Below are positions 34,926-42,377 of a stretch of DNA of 42,377 nt, in pieces; position 1 is the first letter of the stretch; every line of letters begins with the position of its first letter. A program made the position numbers and the translations under genes. The notes beneath the pieces were generated by a model. It had not been told where the DNA came from. It made no database searches and saw nothing but the letters and a program-made list of their open reading frames with translations. Where the stretch lies: the NCBI GenBank assembly GCA_021795355.1, contig JAJYPL010000010.1:1-42377 (forward strand), read 5' to 3'. The stretch is from a bacterium (GTDB taxonomy: Bacteria > SZUA-79 > Acidulodesulfobacterales > Acidulodesulfobacteraceae).

Positions 34926-36419
34926 ATGAAAAAAAATATAATTGCATCCGTTTTTTTATTAATTATTTTTTATATAATAAGCCTAGTATTGCCGCTAAAC
35001 GTTTACGCAAAAACAAACAAAAAAACGTTTTCGTTTGTCGATAAAGGTTCCGTTAAAAACAAGCATAAATATAGCGGCGGCGTTTATATCGGGCAGAAGG
35101 AGGCTCAAAACGGAGTATATACCGTAAACAAGGCCGTCAGGCAGGCGCTGAAAAATAACGATTTAATAAAAAGCGCGGTTCAAAGGGTTAAGGCGGCGCA
35201 GGCAAATTTTAAAGCTATTACTGCTGGCATGCTGCCGAAACTTTCACTTAATTACAATGCGGCGAGGATGGAATACCAGCCTTATCTTCAGACAAAACAT
35301 CAGCCTATACCGACGTTCACCGGCGCGGGTGCAAAAAACGGCTATATGTATTTCCCTCCCCGCATATACATGAATGCAGATACTAATTTTAACTGGAGCC
35401 TCGAAATAACCCAGCCTGTTTTTACCGGCTTTGCGCTTCTCGATAAAAGGGAGCTTGCTAAAATAGGGATTAATATATCGAGAGTCCAGAAGCAGGAAGC
35501 GGTTTTAAACGTTATTGAAGGCGTAAAATTCGCTTATTTTAACGTTTTAAGGGCGCAGGAACAGTTAAAAGTAGCGGAAGAACAGGTAAAATCTTTAAAA
35601 TCCCACGACATGCAGGCGAAACTCCTTTACAAGCAGGGCGTAATTCCTTATAACGACCTGCTGAAATCCGAAGTCGCTCTTGCCGACGCCGTGCAGTATA
35701 AAACATCGTCTAATGCCGCATTAAATATAGCGGTGTCTAATTTCAACACCGTTCTGAATCAAAACATAAACGCAAAAGACGGTTTTAAAAATATTCGCTT
35801 CGTAAGTTTTAAGAGATACGGATTAAGCCCTCTTTTCGTTTACGCCTTAAGACACAGGCCGGGATTAAAAATTTTCAGGTTTAAAATTAAGCAGGAGACG
35901 CTTAAAGAAAAGATTGCTAACAGCAGGTATTATCCTCAGGTGTCGGCTTTTGCCGCATATTCGCAGTCCGGCCAAAACTGGCTTGCGGAAAACAACACCT
36001 TTAATAATCAGGAAAATAAGATAATAGGTTTGAGCGCCACGTGGACGCTGTTTAACTGGTTTAAAACTTCGGATAATTACCAGAAAGAAAAGCATGAAAA
36101 GACTGCTTTAAAATACAGCCTTAAATCTTATATAAACGACGTCAGGCTTGAAGTTAAAAGCGACCTGTTAAATCTTCAAACGGCTTTTAAAAATATTAAA
36201 GCCGCAAAATTGTCGGTCAGGCAGGCGGAAGAAAATCTTAAAATTACAAATTTACAGTATATACAGGAAACTACCACGTCAACCGAGGTTTTAGACGCCG
36301 AAACTTATCTGAAACATGCCGAATTAAACTATTACGATTCGCTTTACGGATACGATATATATTTAGCTAAGCTTCAAAGAGATATAGGAGATATGGGGAG
36401 GAACGTTTATGGAGAATAA
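34926..36419 (+). CDS. TolC-family outer membrane efflux protein
   Basis: Outer-membrane channel of a tripartite exporter, 497 residues. A signal peptide runs to about residue 29 (IIASVFLLIIFYIISLVLPLNVYAKT). The mature part has the duplicated OEP repeat: helices with VNKAVRQALKNNDLIKSAVQRVKAAQANFKAI and, in the second half, LRHRPGLKIFRFKIKQETLKEKIANSRYYPQVSAFAAYSQSG (key part RYYPQVSAFAAYSQSG), ending with LQYIQETTTSTEVLDAETYLKHAELNYYDSLYGYDI. The start is the ATG at 34926; an ATG five bases earlier runs into a stop at once. Its 3' end overlaps the hlyD start by 11 bases. Confidence 0.9.
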   Translation: MKKNIIASVFLLIIFYIISLVLPLNVYAKTNKKTFSFVDKGSVKNKHKYSGGVYIGQKEAQNGVYTVNKAVRQALKNNDLIKSAVQRVKAAQANFKAITAGMLPKLSLNYNAARMEYQPYLQTKHQPIPTFTGAGAKNGYMYFPPRIYMNADTNFNWSLEITQPVFTGFALLDKRELAKIGINISRVQKQEAVLNVIEGVKFAYFNVLRAQEQLKVAEEQVKSLKSHDMQAKLLYKQGVIPYNDLLKSEVALADAVQYKTSSNAALNIAVSNFNTVLNQNINAKDGFKNIRFVSFKRYGLSPLFVYALRHRPGLKIFRFKIKQETLKEKIANSRYYPQVSAFAAYSQSGQNWLAENNTFNNQENKIIGLSATWTLFNWFKTSDNYQKEKHEKTALKYSLKSYINDVRLEVKSDLLNLQTAFKNIKAAKLSVRQAEENLKITNLQYIQETTTSTEVLDAETYLKHAELNYYDSLYGYDIYLAKLQRDIGDMGRNVYGE

Positions 36420-37545
36420 AATGAATGAAAACGAAGTAAATACCGATACCGCAGATAAAGTAGCCGCCGATAAAAATGACGGCAGAAAAGAAAACGGAAA
36501 CGGCAAAAAAAGCAGAATAAAAAAGAAATACGTTTTAATTGCGATAATCGTAGTTTTAGTAATCGGGACTATTTTTGAACTTCATAATATCGAATTTTCA
36601 TTCTCCCACGTTACCACGAGCGACGCTTTCGTTGACGGAAGCAGCGCTATAGTGCCAGTTGCGCCTCAGGTTAAGGGTAAAGTCGTAAAAGTATATATAA
36701 AAGAAAACCAGTTCGTAAAAAAAGGGCAGCCGCTCTTTAAAATAGACCAGTCCGATTATATTCAGGACGTAAACAGGGCGCTTGCCGGTTTTAAAGGCAG
36801 TAAAAAAGAGATAAAACAGATATCTATGTCTATTTTGGTCCAAAACAGCGCTTTATCGAAAGCAAGATACCAGCTTAAAGCAGACGAGGCTTTAGAAAAA
36901 TTAGACCGCCAAAATTATATAAGATATAGAAATCTTTATGAAGGAAAGGCGGCTTCAAAACTTATGTTCGATGAAATGGCCACAAAATACAGAATGGCTT
37001 CTGCAAAAGTCGGCGCGGACGAAGCAAACCTGACCCAGATAGCCGCAAGCATAGCGGAATTAAGAACTGCTTTGAAATCAAGGGCATTTTATGCTAAAAC
37101 GGCACTCGCCGCATATAAAATCGCAAAAATTAATCTTCACAGAACCGTAGTTTATGCGCCGTGCAACGGATACGTAACAAAAAAGAACGTAAATGCAGGA
37201 AGTTACGTTATGCCGGGCATTCCCTACCTTAATGTAGTCAATCTTCGTAAAGTCTGGATAGTGGCTAATTTTAAAGAGTCGGACGTGGACAATATAAAAA
37301 TAGGCGCGCCGGTTATTATAACCGTCGATGCATATCCGGGCGTTACTTTTCACGGAACTGTTTCAAGTTTTCAATCGGGAACGGGTTCGGTCTTCAGTCT
37401 TCTTCCGCCGGAAAATGCGACGGGAAACTATATAAAAGTCGTGCAGAGGGTTCCGGTGAAAATTAATTTAAACAAGGAGTTTTACTCTAAGACGCCTCTG
37501 TATCCCGGATTATCCGTAGAACCGTTCGTGAAAATAGAAAAATAG
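36409..37545 (+). CDS. HlyD/EmrA-family membrane fusion protein
   Basis: Periplasmic adaptor of 378 residues. A charged leader of about 40 residues is followed by one membrane anchor (KYVLIAIIVVLVIGTIFEL, about 40-58). SAIVPVAPQVKGKVVKVYIKENQFVKKGQPLFKID is the biotinyl-lipoyl-like motif, then an alpha-hairpin (about 120-225), and the second lipoyl half KINLHRTVVYAPCNGYVTKKNVNAGSYVMPG. VWIVANFKESDVDNIKIGAPVIITVDAYPG is typical of EmrA. The ATG at 36409 is preferred because GGGGAGG stands before it. It bridges the EmrB-like pump and the TolC-like channel. Confidence 0.92.
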   Translation: MENKMNENEVNTDTADKVAADKNDGRKENGNGKKSRIKKKYVLIAIIVVLVIGTIFELHNIEFSFSHVTTSDAFVDGSSAIVPVAPQVKGKVVKVYIKENQFVKKGQPLFKIDQSDYIQDVNRALAGFKGSKKEIKQISMSILVQNSALSKARYQLKADEALEKLDRQNYIRYRNLYEGKAASKLMFDEMATKYRMASAKVGADEANLTQIAASIAELRTALKSRAFYAKTALAAYKIAKINLHRTVVYAPCNGYVTKKNVNAGSYVMPGIPYLNVVNLRKVWIVANFKESDVDNIKIGAPVIITVDAYPGVTFHGTVSSFQSGTGSVFSLLPPENATGNYIKVVQRVPVKINLNKEFYSKTPLYPGLSVEPFVKIEK

Positions 37546-37557
37546 AAAATAATAACC

Positions 37558-39105
37558 ATGGATTTAAAAAATAAATGGCTGATAGTTTTAGCGGTTATTC
37601 CAAGCACCACGCTTTATAGTATGGATATGAGCGTAGTAAACGTCGCCCTGCCTTATATACAAGGCGCGATGGATGCCTCAATAGAGCAGGTTACGTGGGT
37701 AGTTACGGGCTATATGCTTTCGGGCGTTATTTTAATGCCTTTGGTAAGTTTTTTCAGTTCGCGTTTCGGCAGAAAAAATTACTATTTATCGTCCGTTTTT
37801 TTGTTTACCGTTAGTTCCGCATTGTGCGGACTTTCCTGGAATTTAGACTCCATAATCCTTTTCCGCCTGCTTCAGGGCGTAGGAGGCGGGGCGCTTATAC
37901 CTCTGTCGCAAACCTATCTTGCCGAAAATTTTGAAAAAAAGGAGCAGGGAAAGGCTATGGCGATATTCAGTCTTGCGATAGTTTTAGGTCCTGCAATCGG
38001 TCCTTATATCGGCGGCTGGATAGTAACGAACTATTCTTGGCCGTGGGTATTTTACGTTAATCTTCCTATAGGTCTTTTAAATATTATACTTATTTATTTA
38101 ATAATAGAAGACCATCCTTTAATAAAGAGGATAAAAGGAAACGTAGATTGGCTCGGCATAATTTTTTTAACCGTAGGACTCGGAGCAATGCAGATTGTTT
38201 TAACCGACGGTCAGTATAAAAACTGGTTCTCTTCAAGCTATATAGTGAATTTAACTATTATATCGGCAGCCGCTTCGGTACTTTTCGTTATAACGGAGCT
38301 TATAGTCGAAAATCCTGCAGTTAATATTAAAGTTTTAAAAGATATAAATTTGTCCGCAAATTCCTTTCTTTCCATGGTATTCAGCCTCGGAATATTCGGG
38401 AGCCTCTTTCTTTTGCCCATGTTTTTACAGAAAATAATGGGTTATTCTGCATACGATGCCGGCATTGCTATAATGTCGAGGGGTCTTGCGATGGTTATAA
38501 GCATGCCGCTTACCGGCAGGCTGTTTAATAAAGTAGGTCCTAAAATTTTAGTTTTTATAGGGTTTATTCTATCTATTATATCTTCGATTCAGATTGGTTC
38601 TATGAGTCTTAATATGGGATTTTGGGACGTTTTTTGGCCTCAGTTTACGCAGGGTCTCGGTTTCGGTTTAATTATAGTTTCCCTTATGACATCTTCCTTA
38701 ATTACGCTTGAAAATAAATATAAAATAGACGGCGCCGGTTTGTTTAATTTGATAAGGCAGGTTGCCGGTTCTATCGGTATCGCCGTGCTGGCGACAATGA
38801 TAGATAACAACACCCAGATGGCCCATTCCGTTCTTGCTCAAAACGTGAGCGACAATACGCAGACCATGTTATCTTTAAGGAGAGCCGCTCAAATTACGCA
38901 TTCGTTTGTGTTTTATCCTCCGGCAAAAAAGGTACTTGCCTTAATTAACGGTATGATTACCCAGCAATCTACCATGATTGCTTTTAATTTGGCATTTATA
39001 TTTATGGCGGTATGTTTTGCCGTGTCTATACCCGTTATTTTCCTGCTTAAGGGTTCAAAAAGCGCAAAAGACAAAAACGGCTCTTCCTCTATTACCCTTG
39101 AATGA
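37558..39105 (+). CDS. DHA2-family (EmrB/QacA) drug:proton antiporter
   Basis: Inner-membrane pump of 515 residues with about 14 helices, the DHA2 layout. It opens with DMSVVNVALPYIQGAMDASIEQVTWVVTGYMLS, whose D-M-S-V-V-N-V-A-L-P is the family motif D1, and RLLQGVGGGALIPLSQ and LGPAIGPYIGGWI are the motif C (antiporter) region. DQ/ NNxRQ: FNLIRQVAGSIGIAVL is the late EmrB motif. Together with the preceding HlyD and TolC genes it makes a complete EmrAB-TolC-type system. The ArsR and Cys-rich genes upstream suggest an arsenical or other soft-metal compound as the substrate or inducer. A direct test would be needed to name it. Confidence 0.92.
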   Translation: MDLKNKWLIVLAVIPSTTLYSMDMSVVNVALPYIQGAMDASIEQVTWVVTGYMLSGVILMPLVSFFSSRFGRKNYYLSSVFLFTVSSALCGLSWNLDSIILFRLLQGVGGGALIPLSQTYLAENFEKKEQGKAMAIFSLAIVLGPAIGPYIGGWIVTNYSWPWVFYVNLPIGLLNIILIYLIIEDHPLIKRIKGNVDWLGIIFLTVGLGAMQIVLTDGQYKNWFSSSYIVNLTIISAAASVLFVITELIVENPAVNIKVLKDINLSANSFLSMVFSLGIFGSLFLLPMFLQKIMGYSAYDAGIAIMSRGLAMVISMPLTGRLFNKVGPKILVFIGFILSIISSIQIGSMSLNMGFWDVFWPQFTQGLGFGLIIVSLMTSSLITLENKYKIDGAGLFNLIRQVAGSIGIAVLATMIDNNTQMAHSVLAQNVSDNTQTMLSLRRAAQITHSFVFYPPAKKVLALINGMITQQSTMIAFNLAFIFMAVCFAVSIPVIFLLKGSKSAKDKNGSSSITLE

Positions 39106-39218
39106 TACAAGCATTTCAAGTAAATCCGTTTCAAACTTTCAAACTTAAAATTAATATTGTATAATATAAAAATGTCCGTAAATTTATTGCGGAATTAAAT
39201 AAATTTATAAAATATTTT

Positions 39219-41606
39219 ATGAAAACTAAAGACGATAAAAAAGCTAAAGGGAGTAATTCCAATAAACCAAAAACCAAGAAAAAAAAATTAACCGCCGTAA
39301 TTATTTCGGCTATTCTTATTATAATTTTTGTTCCTATATTTATTCTGACCGTTTTATATTTTTTTCTTGCCTCTACGGTGCCCAGCATTACTAATTTAAA
39401 AGACTACCATCCGCAGGAAGTAAATTACGTATATTCGGCAAGCGGCAAATTAGTAGGCTATCTTGGTTCCGTCAACAGGGAGGTAGTACCTTTTTCCGAA
39501 ATTCCTTTGCAGGTAAGGGAGGCTTTTTTAGCGGCGGAAGACAAAAATTTTTATAATCAGGGGCCGCTTGATTATAAAGCAATAGCAAGGGCTTTTTTCG
39601 TCAATCTTTTTGAGGGGCATATAGTAGAGGGCGGTTCTACTATAACCCAGCAGGTAGCAAAAACTATTTTACTGCCTTATCAAAGAACTTATATTTGGAA
39701 ATTGAGGGAAGCTATTTTAGCATACAGGGTTGCCGATAATTTATCTAAAAATCAAATATTAAATATTTATCTTAATCAAATTTATCTCGGAAATAATGCT
39801 TACGGAATACAGGCGGCTTCACTGACATACTTCGGCGTTCCGGTCTGGAAACTTACCCTGCCGGAAGCCGCTATGCTCGGCGGATTGCCGCAGGCCCCGT
39901 CTTTTTTAGATCCGTATATTCATTATAAAGATGCGAAAAGAAGGCAGAAATATGTTCTGTTTCAGATGGCGGACGACGGATTTATAACGAAAGCTCAGGC
40001 CGAAAAGGCCTATAAGACAAAGCTTGTTTTTAGGAATTTTTTTCAATATTACGGCGTAGCGCCTTATTATCTTGCTTTTATTAAACAGCAAATTATAAGC
40101 AAATACGGCAAAGCGGTTTATAAAGAAGGCGGCTTAAAAATATACGCTGCGTTAAGCGCAAGGGCGCAGATGTATGCTGATAAAGCTGTTAAAGCCGGCT
40201 TAATAAAGCTTTCCCACGAATACGGTTATGTAGGACCTTTACATAAGTATTCTTACGGCGAAATGCTTAGTAAAATAAAAGACGAAAAAAACCGGATCGA
40301 TTATTTATATGAAGGCGGTTTATATAAAGGTTTTGTTACGTCGATTTCTAAAAACGGCCAAGCAGCCTATGTAGCTGTAGGAAAATTTAAAGGAATACTC
40401 CCCGTTTCCAATATGAGATGGGCTTCCCATTTTCAAAGATACGTATATTTTGCTTACAGAACTATCAATAACGTTAATCAGGCTTTAAAACCGGGTTACG
40501 AAATACTCGTCAAATTTGACGGCTGGAACAAAAATCATATGCCGGTTTTTTCTTTAGAAGAAAAAGACGTTATAGAGGGCGCCTTAGTTTCCTTGGACCC
40601 CAAAAACGGTTATGTCCGGGCAATGGTGGGCGGCTATAGTTTTATGCAGACCCAGTTTAACAGGGCGCTTTACGCTAAAAGGCAGACAGGTTCTGCTTTT
40701 AAGCCGATAGTTTATGCCGAAGCCCTTGCGGAAGGTTATACTCCCTCATCTATTATAAATAATACACCTGTAATATACCCTACCGGTGTGCCCGGAAAAT
40801 ATTATAAGCCGCACAATTTCTCGAGAAGATTTACAGGCCCTACTACCCTTCTTATCGGGCTTGCCCATTCCATAGACGTGGTGGCAGTCAAACTGCTTAA
40901 AAAAGCAGGTGTCGATAAAGTTGCGCATCTTGCAAACGAAATGGGCATTCATCACGTAGTCAGAAACTTAACTATGGCTCTCGGCTCTTCAAGCGTCCGC
41001 CTTATAGACTTAACGGATGCTTATACGTCGTTTGCAAACGGAGGCAAAGAATGTAAACCGGTTTTTATAATTAGAATATTGACTCCGGGCGGAAAAGAGC
41101 TTTATAGTTATTCTCCTAAATGCAGGCAGGTTTTATCGCCCCAGGTCGCATACGTTCTAACGAATATGCTGGAAAGGGTTATAACTAACGGAACCGGAGT
41201 TACCATTTCTAATATCAGAAAAATTACGCCTTACGTAGCAGGCAAGACCGGCTCTTCAAGCCAGTATAGGGACGGCGTATTTATGGGATATACTTCTTCT
41301 TTGGTTACCGGGGTCTGGACGGGTCTGGATGATTTTCACTCTATGGGCAGGTTTATGGTAGGGGCTATAACCGCGGCGCCGATATGGAACGCTTATATGT
41401 CCAAGGCGCTTCTTATTTATCCGCCGCATGCATTTTCTATACCTAAAGGAATAGTTTTTGCGGAAATTAATCCGCATACCGGCTTAATAGCGGATTCAAG
41501 CTATAAAGACCCGGTACTTATGCCTTATATTAAAGGCACCGAGCCGTCTGAAACAAAGAAGCAGAAAAAGATTAAAAACCCCCAGTCGTTTTTTGGCTTA
41601 TTTTAA
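39219..41606 (+). CDS. mrcA: Penicillin-binding protein 1A-type bifunctional peptidoglycan synthase
   Basis: Class A PBP with glycosyltransferase (GT51) and transpeptidase domains, 795 residues. One N-terminal anchor (about 28-52, LTAVIISAILIIIFVPIFILTVLYFF). The GT catalytic Glu107 is in AAEDKNFYNQGPLDYKAI, and GGSTITQQVAKTILL is the GT51 signature. The transpeptidase SxxK is S492-K495 in TGSAFKPI, and KTG is 676-678 in AGKTGSSSQYRDG. An OB-like insert lies between the domains, as in PBP1A. A TATAAT at 39160-39165 may be its promoter -10. The last helix-like tail (TKKQKKIKNPQSFFGLF) is basic. Confidence 0.94.
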   Translation: MKTKDDKKAKGSNSNKPKTKKKKLTAVIISAILIIIFVPIFILTVLYFFLASTVPSITNLKDYHPQEVNYVYSASGKLVGYLGSVNREVVPFSEIPLQVREAFLAAEDKNFYNQGPLDYKAIARAFFVNLFEGHIVEGGSTITQQVAKTILLPYQRTYIWKLREAILAYRVADNLSKNQILNIYLNQIYLGNNAYGIQAASLTYFGVPVWKLTLPEAAMLGGLPQAPSFLDPYIHYKDAKRRQKYVLFQMADDGFITKAQAEKAYKTKLVFRNFFQYYGVAPYYLAFIKQQIISKYGKAVYKEGGLKIYAALSARAQMYADKAVKAGLIKLSHEYGYVGPLHKYSYGEMLSKIKDEKNRIDYLYEGGLYKGFVTSISKNGQAAYVAVGKFKGILPVSNMRWASHFQRYVYFAYRTINNVNQALKPGYEILVKFDGWNKNHMPVFSLEEKDVIEGALVSLDPKNGYVRAMVGGYSFMQTQFNRALYAKRQTGSAFKPIVYAEALAEGYTPSSIINNTPVIYPTGVPGKYYKPHNFSRRFTGPTTLLIGLAHSIDVVAVKLLKKAGVDKVAHLANEMGIHHVVRNLTMALGSSSVRLIDLTDAYTSFANGGKECKPVFIIRILTPGGKELYSYSPKCRQVLSPQVAYVLTNMLERVITNGTGVTISNIRKITPYVAGKTGSSSQYRDGVFMGYTSSLVTGVWTGLDDFHSMGRFMVGAITAAPIWNAYMSKALLIYPPHAFSIPKGIVFAEINPHTGLIADSSYKDPVLMPYIKGTEPSETKKQKKIKNPQSFFGLF

Positions 41607-41644
41607 TTAATGCGGAAAATTTTCAAAAACATATTATATATTAA

Positions 41645-42377
41645 ATGGATAAATTGAATAATTTAGTTGACGGATACGGCAGAAGATTAACGTATCTCAG
41701 AATAAGCGTTACCGACAGGTGTAATTTAAGATGCGTTTACTGCATGCCGGAATCAGGCGTTTCCCTTATGAATCACGAAGATATTATTTCATATGAAGAT
41801 ATCTTGAGGTTAGCGCGTATTCTTTCAAGGCACGGCGTAAACAAAGTCAGGATTACCGGAGGAGAACCTTTGGCAAGAAAAGGCTTAACCGGATTTGTGC
41901 AAAAACTTTCGGAAATAAAAGATATAAACGATATTTCCATGACCACGAACGGAATTCTTTTAGATAAATATGCCCGCGGCTTATTCGATGCCGGATTAAA
42001 AAGGGTCAATATAAGCTTGGACTCCTTAAAAGAAGAAAAGTTTAAAAGAATTACCAGAACGGGCAGCCTTGAAACCGTTTTGAAAAATATAGAGCTTGCA
42101 AAAAAAATAGGTTATAATCCGGTTAAAATCAATACGGTTTTAATAAGAGGAATCAACGACGACGAAATTATAGATTTCGTAAATTTTGCAAGGAAATTTG
42201 AACTTAATTTAAGATTCATAGAATATATGCCGATCGGAGGAAATGTAGCGGATGCCGTGTCTTCTCAAGAGATAGAAGAAAAAATAAAATTAGAGTTTGA
42301 TGATTTTAAGCCTAAAAAATCGAAAATAAAATATAATAACGTATCGGACGAAAATGTTTGCGAAAAGAAATTAAGCG
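41645..42377 (+). CDS. moaA: GTP 3',8-cyclase, 5' part (3' end outside window)
   Basis: Radical SAM enzyme of molybdenum cofactor synthesis converting GTP to 3',8-cyclo-7,8-dihydro-GTP. The open frame runs from an ATG at 41645 to the window edge, 244 codons. The SAM-cluster cysteines are C26, C30 and C33 in DRCNLRCVYCMP, and KVRITGGEPLARKGL is the GGEP motif. SMTTNGILLDKYARGLFDAGLKRVNISLDSL and RFIEYMPIGG are MoaA features. The second C-terminal cluster lies outside the window. Its presence agrees with molybdenum enzymes in this organism, such as the sulfite-oxidase-like protein at 22595. Confidence 0.94.
   Translation, partial: MDKLNNLVDGYGRRLTYLRISVTDRCNLRCVYCMPESGVSLMNHEDIISYEDILRLARILSRHGVNKVRITGGEPLARKGLTGFVQKLSEIKDINDISMTTNGILLDKYARGLFDAGLKRVNISLDSLKEEKFKRITRTGSLETVLKNIELAKKIGYNPVKINTVLIRGINDDEIIDFVNFARKFELNLRFIEYMPIGGNVADAVSSQEIEEKIKLEFDDFKPKKSKIKYNNVSDENVCEKKLS

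Overview
This 42.4 kb window is AT-rich bacterial chromosome from a Gram-negative organism. The evidence for an outer membrane is a TolC-type channel with an HlyD adaptor, a lipoprotein signal and a bifunctional class A penicillin-binding protein. Central metabolism looks anaerobic or microaerophilic: a four-subunit 2-oxoacid:ferredoxin oxidoreductase, a two-subunit iron-sulfur (class I) fumarase and a periplasmic CxxCH haem sensor. The gene mix and base composition would fit a deltaproteobacteria-like lineage such as the acid-mine-drainage group Ca. Acidulodesulfobacterales (SZUA-79/Sva0485). That is only an impression; no marker here proves it.

Layout. (1) 1-3639: the 3' part of gyrB (cut by the window edge), tatA, queE and nth, with a small MITE-like palindromic element at 2231-2331. 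(2) 3656-11782, minus strand: a tight block read as CDF metal exporter, then fumarase alpha and beta, sucC, sucD, korD-A-B-C, ndk and nth. Fumarase, succinyl-CoA synthetase and 2-oxoglutarate:ferredoxin oxidoreductase are consecutive steps of the (reductive) TCA cycle, encoded in one probable operon. (3) 12084-24964: ordinary housekeeping and stress genes: MFS transporter, proC, maf, yggS, a haem-binding HAMP protein, topA, a very divergent dprA-like gene, a Leu/Ile/Val-binding-protein-like lipoprotein, nitroreductase, DUF488, a sulfite-oxidase-like molybdoprotein, a 24-residue-repeat (LRV) protein translationally coupled to an SDR, and yjbQ. Two copies of an imperfect-hairpin repeat lie at 11867-11974 and 14208-14322.

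(4) 24965-30520 is accessory DNA: vapBC, hsdM with no hsdS or hsdR, a truncated RhuM-family gene, an HTH-GHKL ATPase-DUF4325 protein, a 237-bp element with inverted ends, a fragment of a second hsdM carrying an in-frame deletion, and an unknown gene whose last ~85 bp is duplicated behind the truncated rhuM. It reads as a decayed defence/toxin island. (5) 30521-33953: a two-TM hypothetical protein and an alpha-glucan phosphorylase.

(6) 34020-39105 is the most distinctive module: a good promoter, an 18-bp perfect palindrome, a small Cys-rich protein ending in CCC, an ArsR repressor with a CVC metal motif (and a 34-bp near-perfect palindrome inside its coding sequence), then TolC, HlyD/EmrA and EmrB-like DHA2 pump genes. 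It looks like a metalloid- or metal-responsive tripartite efflux operon with no classical ars transporter. (7) 39219-42377: a PBP1A-type enzyme and the 5' part of moaA, cut by the window edge. I saw no tRNA, rRNA or CRISPR array.
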